DNA of 64,000 nt from Scatophagus argus (GCF_020382885.2 NC_058499.1:8231872-8295871), one strand, 5' to 3'; shown: positions 37,501 to 47,638, counted from the stretch's first letter. Translations and numbers: made by a program. Notes: generated by a model from the sequence alone, not told the origin.

Positions 37501-40500
37501 GCACCTTCATCTTGAATTCGGCAAGCTTTTCCTCATGATTTCCTTCTGGCCACCAGAGAAATCTGAGTAGATTTGTATCTTCTTCTTTCACTGCCACTTG
37601 GTAAAACATGGCTTCCACGTCTGCCATGACAGCGATGTTCTCTTGCCTGAACCGTGTGAGGACCCCAACTAGCGAACTTGTCAGGTCTGGTCCCTGTAGA
37701 AGCTGCTGATTCAGTGATATTCCTCCAAAGCTTGCTGCACAATCAAAGACAACGCGCAGCTTGCGCTTGACTGGGTGTCTGACTCCATGATGGGGCAGAT
37801 ACCAAGTTCTTCCTTCAGGTGGTTCACATTCAGCACTGTTGACTGGAACTGCGTAGCCTTTCTTCACAAGGTCTTCCATAAATGCAACATACTCTGCACG
37901 ATAGTCTGCATCCTTAATGAATCTTTTTCTTAAGTTCAGTGCACGTTGCTCTGCTACTGGTCTGTTGTTTGGCATGCACAGCGATTTGTTTCTTAATGGA
38001 AGGCAAATACTGTAGTGGCCATCTTTCAATTGTGCAGACTGAGACACCATGTTCATAAATTGGTGGTCTTCTTTTGACATTTCAATGTCTTCACTCTGTC
38101 CCGCATCGGGAAAGTCCAGCTTGAATTGTTGGTGCCAAAGCTCCTCTAGCCTGGCTACTGAGATTCGGTTAGCTGTTACTGCCGGTGACCTAGTTCTCAG
38201 TCCATCATTTCCTCCTTTAAGAGGTCCGTTGACTGTCCAGCCCAACGCTGTTCTCACAGCATATGGCCCGTCGTTCACGCTACTCACCACCTGAAGTGGT
38301 TCCATGGCCTTGGGAATGTTAGCGCCGATTAGCAGTCCTACTCCTGCTTCAACGGCTGGAAGCTTCACCTCCTGTAGGTGAGGCCACCTACTGACATCCT
38401 CTTGGCGTGGGATATTATCCTTCGTCACAGGAATGGCCTTCTGGGAAAACACCTCTGAAAGCTCAATAAACTGGTCACCTTCCAGGTTACTGATTTCCAA
38501 TCCTGTCACTATGCGTGTGTTCACCACAGATTCATTCCCCATGGTTCGCAAGGAAATATTTGTGCGGCGTCCATTCAGTTTCAGCTCTTTCATTAGTGAC
38601 TCTGTAGCAAAGGTAGCGGAGCTGCCTGGGTCCAAAAATGCATATGTGGTCACTATCTTGGTTCCTTTCTGTGCCTTGACTTGGACCGGAACGATGGATA
38701 GGAAGCAATCTTCTTTACCGGCCCCGGTGACACTGCATAGTTCAGATGCTTGAACAAGAGCGTTGGTGACGGCTTGCTCATCTTTGCTTTCTTTGTCTTT
38801 CGACATTTCTTCCTTTGACTCTTTGAAAGTGATGTGCAGCAGTGTCGGATGTGAACGAGCACACTCTTGACACTGAGCCTTTTCCGTACAGCTGCTACTC
38901 ATATGGCCATGTTTCAAGCATGCAAAGCACAGCCCTTTACTTCTCAAAAACTCTAGCTTTTCCTTGTGTGGCTTCTTCTTGAATCCTCTGCAGACCGCTA
39001 AACTGTGATGCTCTCCGCTGCAGTGTAGACATGGTTTTGCATGGGCATCCACTGATTTTGTTTTGTTATCTGTTGAGCATTCATTTTCCTTCTTGCCTTT
39101 GTTTTCTGCTGACAAAGCAATGGATGTTGTGAAAACCTTCTTGGATTTTGCCATGTCTTTCTCTTGTGCCTTTGGCTTCTGTCGAACTGAGTCTTTTGTG
39201 TTGATGGTGTTGTCTTTAATGTTCCCATAGAGAGGGTGTAGTAAATACTTCACTTGTTTGTTCACAAACGCAACAAAATCATTGAATTTGACTCTTGCCT
39301 TTGTTCTTTCTTGCAGGTCGCAGGCGTACTTTCTCCAGGATTCTTTCAGCTTATAGGGTAGCTTGTTAGCTAATGCCTTGATGCAGGCTGCATTGTCCAA
39401 GTCTTCCATGTAGCTAATATCTGCCATTGTGTTGGAGCACCCAGTTAAGAACAATGCAAATGACTGTAGCGCAGCGCCATCTTCTGGTTTGATTGTCTGC
39501 CAGTCCACTGCTTCCTTTAAGTATGCCTCTGCAATCCTGTAGTCATCACCAAAATATTCTTGCAACATTTGCTTTGCTTTGGCGTATCCTATTGAAGATG
39601 GCATGTGAATGCAGCTCTTCACCAACTCATGTGGCTGTCCACTTGTGTATTGCAACAAGAACTGCAGACGATCACTGTCATTCTCAGTACGGCTTTCAAT
39701 GCCATGTTCAATGGATCTAATAAAGGATTTAAACTCCAATGGGTCTCCTTTGAATGTTTTAATAGTGAGATCAGGAAGTAGAGATGCCTTGTGATTCCTC
39801 ACTAAGTACTCTGTGACATTAGCCTGTTGTGTTATGGCTTGGCACAAGCTATCCAGCACAACTGCCTCACTTTCATTCTTTTTTGCATCAGTTGCGTTTA
39901 CTTTAGGTCTAACAGGCAAGCTGTGATTAAATGCATCAGATTGGGATTGTGAATAATTCAGAGCTGGCGTGTCATGTTGTGGCAATGTGAGTGGAGTGCT
40001 TTGCACTGCCCCTTTGTCATCTGGAGCATCAGACTCACAGCTGCTCACACCGTCTTGCTCATCTTCATATCTTTGTAAAACCTCCAATTGTGCATCTGTT
40101 TCAGCTAATTTTGTTTGAATTTCATGCATTTCTTTCTTAGCTTTAATTCTCCTTTGCTCTGACTGGAGCTCTGCCTCCTCCTGTTCGATGGCCAATTTTT
40201 CCCTTACAGCTGCTGCCTGAGCCTTTAGGGATGCACGCAGCAACTCAGTTTTCATTTTGATTGAGCAAGTTGACTTTATGGTTGAACGTCGTGAACTGGA
40301 CCTTTTCGTGCGCACAGACCTGCTACCAGTTCGCTCTGAACCACATTCCTGTTTCTTTGCCTGTTCATCACATTTCATAACGTCTTTCATCCAATTTTCA
40401 CATCTCCAAAAGAAATCTGTCATTGAGGCTTGTTTGGGCTCAAAATAATTGGCTTGGTTTTCCAAAAATTCCTCCTCACTCATATATTGCTGCAAACTGT

Positions 40501-43500
40501 AATTTATGTCTGTAAATTCGGTCTGCAAACCACCGAAGTCGACACGCAGCTTGTTCTTAACGAGGTCAGCATTCGCGTCGTCCGCCATCAGTTCCTCGAG
40601 CTGCTTGGTCATGCTAGTAAGCTGGGCTAGCTTGCCTTTACGTGCATTCAACAGCCTGGTTTTATGATCTTCCGTACCCTTTTCTGTCATTTTTACTGCT
40701 CGTTTATATTCTGATCGTTCCATGACAGTTTAAATCTTTCACGTTTACATCCGTTTGCAACTGTTTAATAATCAGCTTTCCGTTGCATTCCACTTTGACA
40801 TTCGGCAGATAGACGTCCTTTTGAATCCTAACTGACAACACGGCCAATCCGTAGCAGCTTTTTAACTTACAGTCGTCGTCTTCTTTCGAATGACAAACCT
40901 CCAAATCCGTGCAGGGTTCTTCTGTTATCGTTGTCCTTAATCATCCAGTCCGGTTTTGGCATCCAGTAGTCCGTGTAGAGCGAGTTTTTTGACTGAAAAT
41001 GTAGGTTCTTATCGTCCTTATTGAAGTTTTAGCTTGACGCTCGTCTGACTCTCTTGCATCAACAGGCTCCAAAAAATAAATCCACGAATCCACTTCTTGA
41101 TTTTAACTGTTTACTTGAAAACTTAAAGCAACATTACAAAACATAAAATATGTCCACAAAATTAAGACTTGCAGGCGTTAAGATAGAAAACGAGAGCGAA
41201 AACAAGAGCGAGAACGAGGTCAAAAAACTATTTCACTCCAATCTTCCTTTCCTAGTCCAACTGACCCCGCTCCCATGGCAACCAAGGTCACATTCACCCC
41301 ACTGGTGGTTCCCCTAAATGTCAAAATAAAAGCGCTCTCTTACCAATATACATCACTGAAATGCACATATGTAAATAGTATTTACATCTTTTTCCAATCA
41401 TGAAATTACAAATTATATTTCTTATTTATAAATTTGTATCTTTTACATGAAAACTATTTTAACCAAAAATAAACTGCATTTAGGCTCCTACACATGCTAA
41501 TTGTCATTAAACAGAAAGTACAGCTGACGCTGTTATGAATGGATGTTTTGCAGGTATGTGGTCATAAATGAAGTTTTCATCAAATATTGGACAAATTTAA
41601 ATTTGGAGCACATGATGATGTCACAGGAAAAGTCATGTGATCACCAAAGTTATTAGGATTCAGCCCCCGCTAGTTAAAGATATTTGGACAAAAATTGTGT
41701 ACCCGCAGACAGACACGTCGTGTTCTCGTATTAACTTAATATTTCAGAGCCAATGCACCAAATTCTTGCTCCCTGTGTCGCCTTACAAACAAGTTCAACT
41801 AGTTAATGGAGTATGAGTTCACAGGAACAACAGCATGTAAATGTGAGTGTGCCTGTATAACCTGCTAACTTGAATCCAACTGTTTGACAGTGGAATGATC
41901 CTGCTTAACACATCTTTTGTTTTAGTCTAAGTATTTGCTGCATGTTACTCAGTGTTTGACTTGTCACACAACCCTCTTGAGTTTCACCTGATGGTCATGT
42001 GTCGGGGTGTGTCAGTGTGTGCTGAACTCTAGATGCGTTGATGAGGTACTTAGCTTGCAATATGTAACCATGACGTTGTGTTGTGGAAATGTTAAGCAGG
42101 ATTGAGCTTTAAGTCTGCTTGAATTTGCCCTGTTTATTTGCTTGAAACTAGCAGTGTTACATTCGTTAAGGATTAGTGCAGCTTTGTGCAGCCTGTAGTG
42201 CTTGTTGTACAACACTTTGTATTAGGTTTTTATCAGCTTACAGCTCCTATCACGACACTGCTGTTGTACTGTGATCAACTTGCAAGATCTAGGGGCTTGT
42301 AAAGCTGCTGCTTCATTGCCATTACACTTGAAGTGACACTTGAGTTCTAAAAATGCTGCTCTGAAGCCTAATTAAATTTTCTCCATGCCTAGTTTTCTCT
42401 TCACAGAGGGTCCCCAGGTTTAGGGCCATAATTAAACTTGCTTACTTGAACCATGTCTATTCTGTTTCAGTTCCTTGAAGTAGTCTGTGCTCAGCATTTT
42501 CTGTCTGATGTGTCAGTACGTCTCTGACTGTAATATTGAGCCTCTACCAGATGTACTTTGTTTTTCATCTACTGTATGAGTCGGAACAGTGTCTACAAAA
42601 GGGATTTCCTGGGCCTTGTGGCCTTATGTGACATTATCACTGACCTACATTTGATGTGCACGCTCCACTTCTTTCACACACATTAATAGCTGTTATCTGA
42701 ATTTTGTCATCTGTCTGTAACATTATAAACAACCAGGATTAAATTCTGGCTCTTAAAGCGTAACAGACGTGAAAATAAGAGCATTATGTACGCGCCCAGA
42801 TGGTCTCACCGTGGCAAAAGCAGAACAGAGCAGAGGGAAGGACTTGCTTTGTGTGATTACTGTATATGAAGAGCAAATTCAGAAATGTAAATAAAAGAAA
42901 TCAGCCCTAGCATTTTAATCACCAGCTGGTTTCTAGAGACATGAAGGAGCCATGGCATCACCAGACAGAGCCACCCTCGTGTCCATGGGGCAAAGTATCA
43001 CTAGCAGATGAAGTTTAAAAAACCCAATTAATCCAATTTTCTAAACCATTTATTTAAGAGTGAAAAAGAGAGTAAAATGTTTAATGTGTTATATCTGTTG
43101 CATTGCAGACCTACTTGGCAGGACAGCTTTGCTCAAATGTACATTGTCTGTGATTTTTCATAATAAAATTAAGCAAATGTGTCTTTATAAAGAAGAAAGC
43201 AAAATACTAAATCATAACCAAGAGGAATGAAAGCCAAAACTACCAAACAGTGTCTGTTTTGATATAAAATGTTTAAAAGTTTAGGTTGTCATTTATAATG
43301 TATAAACTCGAATTTTAGGCACATTTATTACGGTACCTTTTCCACATGACCTATTCTGCTAATTAGACACATGTGCATCTTAAACGCTCATACTTGCAAA
43401 TACTCTGTGTCTAATACTGTATCTGTTCCATGTTTCTCCTCCTTGTAGGACAGGAGTACCGAGGGAAGTTCTCTGACCCTCCCTGCATCGATGCGTCGGG

Positions 43501-45422
43501 GTTCTTCAGAGAACAACTTGGATCTGGATCTGACTGATGGAGGTCCTGGTCCTGCTCTGGGCTTTGAGGTTCAGCGTAGTCGTTCCTGCTTGGACAACCT
43601 CCAACAGAAGATACTGAAAGTCACAGAGCAGCTGAAGATTGAGCAGACGGCACGGGACGAGAACGTCGCTGAGTACCTGAAGCTGGTGAACAGTGCAGAC
43701 AAGCAGCAAGTCGGGCGCATTAAGCAGGTGTTTGAAAAGAAGAACCAGAAGTCAGCTCAAAATATTGCACAGATGCAAAAGAAGCTGGAGCAGTACCACC
43801 GCAAGATGAAAGACAATGAAATCCACCATACCCCATCACCTCACCGGTCCTCTGTCAAACACAGCACCATACCCAGAGAGTCTCCCAGAGAGCTGCTGAA
43901 GGACATGACTGGCAGTGGCCGACACCCGACCATGGACAAGATCAAGACCATCGGACCAGGCGTTTCTCTCTCCCCTCCTTTCTTCTTCAGCAAGCCCCGG
44001 GAGTTTGCCAATCTTATCAGGAACAAATTTGGCAGTGCTGACAACATCGCCCACCTCAAGAACACTCTGGATGCTTCCTCACCGCTTCCCACTGACAATG
44101 CAGGAAAGGGGCTGAGTAGCAGTACCTCTATGGTAACCAAGCCCAAGTATCCCAGCGATGACGAGTGCTCCTCAGGGAGTGCTTCCATTTCAGACAGTAA
44201 CGGGAACCCATCAGGGGCAGCTTTGTCGGCTGGGAAGTTGCAGGGTCGGGGTCAGGGCCAGCAGGCTGGGGAAGATGGCCAGAGCCAGAGTCTGAAGATG
44301 GCCCTGACCCTGGAGGAGGTGAGTGAGATCAAAGATGCCCAGAGTCAGCTGGAGGAGGATATGGAGGAGCTGAAGTCCCAGTTCAAAAAAGATTATGGCC
44401 TCATCAGCCAAATACTACAAGAGGAGCGGTACAGGTACGTTTATATTACTTCATATTTCATTGTCCTTATATAATGCAGCACCAGGCCCAACTTTAGAAT
44501 ATGCAGCTTCATATGTAGTACGTTTGCCTATAAATAATAAATTGTTACTAACATTTCTGCATCCTTTTGCGTCCACTGCCAGGTATGAGCGCTTGGAGGA
44601 CCAACTAAACGACCTGACAGAGCTTCACCAAAATGAGATGGCTAATCTGAAGCAGGAACTGGCCAGCATCGAGGAGAGGGTGGCTTATCAGGCTCAAGAA
44701 AGGGCCAGGGACATACAGGTATGTAAGAGTCCATCTTTTATGTTGAGATTTGTGACTTGGAAACTGCAGAATGTGTGGCTTACTTGTGTCATTAGACTAG
44801 GGTATCAGCAGGCAGGCCAGATAGGAATAGGTAAGATTAAATTCATTATTATAGGTTTAAAATAAAAATCTTAATGCATTGCTGAAGCTTGTCTGATGTC
44901 TGTTAGTGAAGCTATTGTCATCAGTCCAAGTGATGAGTCTATTAGTGGAATGTATTAGTTGCCTGTCTTTAATGGTTCCATTCAACAGATAACAATACTG
45001 TTTTGCTATTTGACATGAAGGACGATACAAACTCTTCTTTGAGTCTCTCTGCTGATGCCATTTAGCCCCTTGGGAAACATCCAGACCCACAGTCTCTCTC
45101 TCTCTGTCTCCCTCAGGAGGCACTGGAGTCATGTCAGACGCGAGTGTCCAAGCTGGAGCTGCAGCAGCAGCAGCAGCAGCAGACGGTCCAGCTCGAGAAC
45201 CGTGACGCCCGAGTCTTGCTGGGGAAGAGCATTAACATCATGCTGGCCATCATCACCGTCATCCTGGTGTGTGTCTCCACCGCTGCCAAGTTTGCCGCTC
45301 CACTGATGAGGAGCCGGCACCACGTGGTTGCTACCTTCCTGGGAGTTTGTTTTTTGACCATATTCTGGAAGAACTGGGACCGTTTACTGTATGCCATAGA
45401 CAGGTTGCTGGTGCCTGCCTGA
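28589..45422 (+). CDS. tmcc3: transmembrane and coiled-coil domain protein 3
   Basis: Coding exons: 28589-28654 (22 codons), 43449-44434, 44583-44718, 45117-45422 (TGA). Total 1494 nt, 497 aa, continuous phase. Exon 2 has [20 protein letters not shown], then the TMCC coiled coil ([42 protein letters not shown]) and [21 protein letters not shown] second coiled coil ([19 protein letters not shown]) precedes membrane segments at about 434-456 and 466-481. The C-terminus [16 protein letters not shown] resembles TMCC3 (NWDHILCAIERMIIPR) rather than TMCC1. Family members sit in the ER membrane, coils facing the cytosol, and take part in ER network shaping. Exon 1 is inferred from its strong GTGAGT donor and matching phase 0; it could be one of several alternative first exons. 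A run of seven CAG codons is at 45162-45182. Candidate polyA signals are ATTAAA at 47205 and AATAAA at 47547. Intron 1 (14.8 kb) hosts the BEL/Pao element. Confidence 0.87.
28655..34069 (+). other. tmcc3 intron 1, 5' part
   Basis: About 5.4 kb of intronic sequence. Homopolymers are seen at about 30919-30929 (C/G run), 32131-32139 (G run) and 32593-32608 (C16). Longer open frames (for example minus strand 30969-31424 and 33355-33840) show no recognisable domain, splice pattern or homology and are taken as chance. From about 33985 an older dispersed repeat begins, which is split by the BEL/Pao insertion. Confidence 0.6.
33985..34069. repeat. percomorph dispersed repeat, left piece (split by the BEL/Pao insertion)
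   Basis: Contains GATGCTGATGTTTAGC, TTCACCATCTTAGGTTT and GCATGTTAGCC, the word order of a widespread percomorph repeat (family name not known to me). It continues after the element at 41498. A related copy at the window's right edge (from 63806) shares the TGCTGATGTTT and GCATGTTAGC words. Confidence 0.65.
34070..34074. other. target-site duplication, left copy
   Basis: CATGC directly before the left LTR; the same five bases follow the right LTR at 41493-41497. A 5-bp duplication suits BEL/Pao integrases. Confidence 0.93.
34075..34567 (-). repeat. 3' LTR of the BEL/Pao element (left in window)
   Basis: 493 bp, bounded by TGTAGG and CCTACA. Read side by side with 41000-41492 I find no difference. 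In plus-strand orientation it contains an RFX X-box-like GCTCCCATGGCAAC at 34344-34357 and a purine-rich GAGCGAAAAC/GAGCGAGAAC duplication at about 34268-34292. Confidence 0.95.
34568..34586 (-). other. candidate polypurine tract of the BEL/Pao element
   Basis: On the minus strand the bases just before the 3' LTR read ATTAGGGGCCGGTAA, which is purine-rich and in the place where plus-strand DNA priming is expected. Position and composition only. Confidence 0.5.
34754..40723 (-). CDS. BEL/Pao gag-pol polyprotein (gag, protease, RT, RNase H, integrase)
   Basis: A single frame of 1989 aa, the full length usual for BEL/Pao gag-pol fusions. Order by residue: Lys/Glu-rich coiled coil about 156-225; DUF1759-type gag region about 314-460 ([19 protein letters not shown]); two zinc knuckle-like Cys/His clusters at about 563-576 and 594-620; aspartic protease with the active-site motif FLDPGSSA near 693; reverse transcriptase with [10 protein letters not shown] near 1032 and catalytic YVDD near 1111; Pao-type RNase H with [10 protein letters not shown] near 1293; integrase HHCC zinc finger about 1605-1650; integrase core with D (VDYFGP, about 1694), D (SDNGTNF, about 1757) and E (TWERLIRS, about 1807), last spacing about 49; DUF5641-like C-terminus about 1890-1985. 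The start codon has a favourable context (G at -3, G at +4). No env frame follows. It makes the proteins for reverse transcription and integration of the element itself; no broken catalytic residue was seen. Confidence 0.96.
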   Translation of the reverse strand: MERSEYKRAVKMTEKGTEDHKTRLLNARKGKLAQLTSMTKQLEELMADDANADLVKNKLRVDFGGLQTEFTDINYSLQQYMSEEEFLENQANYFEPKQASMTDFFWRCENWMKDVMKCDEQAKKQECGSERTGSRSVRTKRSSSRRSTIKSTCSIKMKTELLRASLKAQAAAVREKLAIEQEEAELQSEQRRIKAKKEMHEIQTKLAETDAQLEVLQRYEDEQDGVSSCESDAPDDKGAVQSTPLTLPQHDTPALNYSQSQSDAFNHSLPVRPKVNATDAKKNESEAVVLDSLCQAITQQANVTEYLVRNHKASLLPDLTIKTFKGDPLEFKSFIRSIEHGIESRTENDSDRLQFLLQYTSGQPHELVKSCIHMPSSIGYAKAKQMLQEYFGDDYRIAEAYLKEAVDWQTIKPEDGAALQSFALFLTGCSNTMADISYMEDLDNAACIKALANKLPYKLKESWRKYACDLQERTKARVKFNDFVAFVNKQVKYLLHPLYGNIKDNTINTKDSVRQKPKAQEKDMAKSKKVFTTSIALSAENKGKKENECSTDNKTKSVDAHAKPCLHCSGEHHSLAVCRGFKKKPHKEKLEFLRSKGLCFACLKHGHMSSSCTEKAQCQECARSHPTLLHITFKESKEEMSKDKESKDEQAVTNALVQASELCSVTGAGKEDCFLSIVPVQVKAQKGTKIVTTYAFLDPGSSATFATESLMKELKLNGRRTNISLRTMGNESVVNTRIVTGLEISNLEGDQFIELSEVFSQKAIPVTKDNIPRQEDVSRWPHLQEVKLPAVEAGVGLLIGANIPKAMEPLQVVSSVNDGPYAVRTALGWTVNGPLKGGNDGLRTRSPAVTANRISVARLEELWHQQFKLDFPDAGQSEDIEMSKEDHQFMNMVSQSAQLKDGHYSICLPLRNKSLCMPNNRPVAEQRALNLRKRFIKDADYRAEYVAFMEDLVKKGYAVPVNSAECEPPEGRTWYLPHHGVRHPVKRKLRVVFDCAASFGGISLNQQLLQGPDLTSSLVGVLTRFRQENIAVMADVEAMFYQVAVKEEDTNLLRFLWWPEGNHEEKLAEFKMKVHIFGATSSPSVATYALQKCAADFEDEFGQEAATTVKKNFYVDDCLKSVVDEDAAVTLCSNLRGMLARGGFRLTKWASNSRKLLNSIPDDERAQTFQDLDLNLDSLPMERALGIQWCAETDQFKIKINIKDRPHTRRGLLSFMSSIFDPLGLIAPVVLPAKKILQDLCRQRYSWDDSLPADVIKEWTKWTSDLQQLEGFGVDRCIKMEAFGAPVFAQLHHFADASEDAYGTTSYLVLRSLAGETQSSLMMAKARVAPLKSPTIPRMELTAASVAVKMDKLLKKELELELHDSVYWTDSTVVLKYLNSESSRFKTFVANRVSAILQHSQASQWRYVNTNLNPADLVSRGQSVEAFLECESWLSGPDFLHCEEDQWPKNPDPGMIHVDDPEVKKVQSHAVQVQDFKDPLDQLMLYYSSWTKLKRAVAWYLKLKDLLKELKANKRKEPSLSSKERLDRFKKKFQGTRLTCEDFTKAETEIVRYTQKKGFQEDLEMLNERQRVKKCSSLRKLNPVVQDGLMRVGGRLSRAAMPDDCKQQVILPKDSHVTRLILRHIHDVTAHAGRNHMLAQLRQRFWIPGANGAIRRMLSKCISCKKLHGTAGKQLMADLPTCRVLPDDPPFTRVGVDYFGPFLVKRGRGHVKRYGVIFTCLAVRAVHLEVASSLDTDACLNAIRRFIARRGQVREMYSDNGTNFRAAESEMRKMISEWNTNKIERHLQQKGVQWHFNPPTGSHHGGTWERLIRSVRKILNATVKEQVMDEESLHTLLCEAEAIINSRPITKASSDINDLEALTPNHLLLLKVKPELPPGVFSKDDQYTNRRWKQVQYLSDIFWKRWCREYLMQLQERQRWITLERNFCVGDVVLIVDDTSPRNSWPLGRITEVFPDRRGIVRQVKVKTRTNELLRPVTKLCLLQESETD
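41000..41492 (-). repeat. 5' LTR of the BEL/Pao element (right in window)
   Basis: 493 bp, same boundaries and apparently the same sequence as 34075-34567; the X-box-like motif is at 41269-41282, the same offset (269 bp) as in the other LTR. It should carry the element's promoter, reading leftward; a TATAAATAAG on the minus strand near 41420 is a possible TATA box. Confidence 0.95.
41493..41497. other. target-site duplication, right copy
   Basis: CATGC, identical to 34070-34074. Confidence 0.93.
41498..41720. repeat. percomorph dispersed repeat, right piece
   Basis: Continues the repeat broken at 34069: TAATTGTCATTAAACAG, AAAGTACAGCTGACGC, TTTTGCAGGTATGTGGTCAT, ATTGGACAAATT and GATCACCAAAGTTATTA follow in the order I know for this repeat. 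TTTTGCAGGTA and GACAAATT also recur in the copy at the window's right edge. Confidence 0.7.
41721..43448 (+). other. tmcc3 intron 1, 3' part
   Basis: AT-rich intronic sequence ending at the acceptor TTGTAG before 43449. No gene, RNA or transposon recognised. Confidence 0.6.
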
Positions 45423-46064
45423 TAGTGAAGAGTGCACACTTTAAACAACACTGCAGTAACATGGATGCTGTCGGTTGGCAGGACAGGACTGTCTAAGGGG
45501 ATTGGTTGTACAATCTTCAGAAGACACGAACCCCATGCATTTACGGAGGTCACTGTTTTGTTTTTTTTTTAATGTCAGACTGAAATCATTTTTTTTTTCT
45601 TTGTCTTAAACTTGAATGTGTGTTGCTAACCACTTTCATTTAACCTTTGTAATAATATTTATACAAGAGTAAATTTTATTCCCCAGGGATTGCTATGATA
45701 TCATCTCAAGACATAGTCAATCCATGGATTAAGGAGTGTGAAGAGAAATGCATTATCACTACCGCGCAGCAACATGGGACTCGCTCACTCACTGTTGTTT
45801 ACTTCCGGCGCCGCTACGAACGGATGCCTGCCAGAGTTGCTCCGTGTCTTCGTGTTATCTTATCTCTTTCCCACAGTTTTTGGGGACACGATCAGAAGAT
45901 GAGGTAGAATGCAGCAAACGATTATTCTCTCTCATTTTGCTTCGGCTTGATCTTTTTACGAATATATCTTACAAATTGCACATGCACACACAAACAAAAC
46001 CTCAAACCTGGTATCTTTCTTGGCCACAGCTATGAAAAGTGGCTGGTAGGTATATTTTGTTTCC

Positions 46065-46242
46065 TTTGCACAGAGACACACAGGCTGTTTCCCTCTTTTT
46101 TTTAGCTAAGCTAAGTGAAGCTAACTGGCTTAATGTGTTGTAGCTTCATAATTTAGCATACGGACATGAGAGTGGCATCAATCTTCTCGGCTAACTCTCA
46201 GCACAAAAAAAATTAATGAGCGTGTTTCCCCAAATGTAGAGC
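46065..46242. repeat. teleost dispersed repeat (AGCTAAGCTAA...type)
   Basis: Contains TTTAGCTAAGCTAAG, TGTAGCTTCATA, GACATGAGAGTGGCATCAAT, CTTCTCGGCTAACTCTC and TGTTTCCCCAAATGT. This is the word order of a common percomorph interspersed repeat as I remember it; the family name is uncertain. Confidence 0.55.
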
Positions 46243-47638
46243 CATACGTTTCAATGAAGAATCTTCAAACTACAGCAGAGAGGCCTGTTTTTTGTGTGTT
46301 TGTTTTCATTATTGCCTTGTCATCTCTAAAGGTTTTTTTTCTGTTTACTGTATTTGATGTTTAAAGTGCAATATACTGGATGTCTAAAAGCTCTGTTTTT
46401 AAAATGTTTCTTTCAGGAGCGAATGTTTTACGTCAGTGTTTTACAGTGACAGGGGTGTTGGGGTCGGTAAGGGGAGCATCATTACTGTTGGCACGAGAGA
46501 TCCATAACCACTGAAGTCACTGCTGGGCTCTGATAAGACCAGCTGTCTCCTCTCTCAAGGGCCGAAAACCAGCCCCACTGCATTGCCATGCTGATAGCAT
46601 GGTAATATCAACACAGGCCAGCTCTCCTGTGCAACCACACATGCGCACATACCCATGAAACACACACACAGAGTCAGTCATTTGGCTCTTTTTATGTCTT
46701 ACGAGTCTGATGTTTGTCTTCTACTAATAATGTGATTGAGAAGTGATGGGTTATACTGTGATAGAAGCCTTTTCTGATGAAAAAATGCAATTTTTTCTCT
46801 CTTTTTTATTTTATTTTTTTTAAAGAATCAACAAACAGCCTTCAGTGCTCCAGTGATGAGCACACTACTGGCTCTGATTTATGAACTATGAGCCTATCTT
46901 TCTTTGGAATGACTAATGTATTATTTCATGTTTGTCTTGCAAACATTGCCTGTGAGGATCTAACGTGAAACTACAGACCACTTTTTAATGTTTGTCTGCC
47001 ATAATAACATGTTTGTGTTGATGTTTGTTGTCGTGTCTACTGACTGCATTGTATGTTTTTGTTCTTGTTTTGACGTATTTGAGGATGTTCTTGCCTGCGG
47101 AACTACAGATCTGGTTTACATTCTCTTTTCATCTGCAGTGCACTATGTGATCAATCAGTTGTATTTTCATGCATTACGTGCCTTCGTCTGGCAGTTTCTG
47201 TTAAATTAAACAAGCCTTTTTAATCAACATGTGGGGGAGTTTTTTTGGTTTTTGTCACTGTATTAGTCCAGTGATTGTTTATTTTTTTCTTTACATATTC
47301 TCATTTACTGTATGTCTCAACAGTGTGGACAACAGTCAAGAAATTAGAGATTACTTCACCATGTTGGTGCTGGTGTAAATTAAAAAAGGAAACTGAGATG
47401 GAAGTTTGTTAATTCACTGAAACTTCCTGAAAGTAACCTGGTTACATTCACAGAAGGTATTGAGTATGCCCTTTGTTGGTAAAGCTTTCTCTGTGGTTGT
47501 TGGTTCTCAATATCCCCTCATCCTTTTGGACATTTTGCACCAGAAGAATAAACCCTTTGAAAAACTTAATAAGCACTCTGTTTCTAATAAGTTACTCTCT
47601 GTTAAGCTACAAGTACTTGTTGTTCTCTTCCTTCTTGA

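Larger units (their letters stand above)
34075..41492 (-). mobile_element. complete BEL/Pao-superfamily LTR retrotransposon
   Basis: 7418 bp, transcribed on the minus strand, antisense to tmcc3. Parts in transcription order: 5' LTR 41492-41000, leader 40999-40724, one gag-pol frame 40723-34754, spacer 34753-34568 ending in a purine-rich tract, 3' LTR 34567-34075. There is a perfect 5-bp duplication (CATGC). Identical LTRs and an uninterrupted frame mean it inserted recently and lacks visible inactivating changes. There is no envelope gene. The primer-binding site is not obvious: the first TGG lies about 36 bases inside the 5' LTR edge, and no tRNA match could be named. Confidence 0.96.

Noticed and set aside
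40955..40999. Primer-binding site right after the 5' LTR
   Set aside because: The bases next to the LTR (TTTTCAGTCAAAAAAC on the minus strand) do not begin with TGG and no tRNA 3' end could be matched, so it is left open.
43491..44474. ATG at 43491 as the tmcc3 start and 44474 as its end
   Set aside because: The frame is open from the acceptor at 43448, the upstream residues (SLTLPAS) align with TMCC3, and the C-terminal coiled coil and membrane segments lie in later exons.
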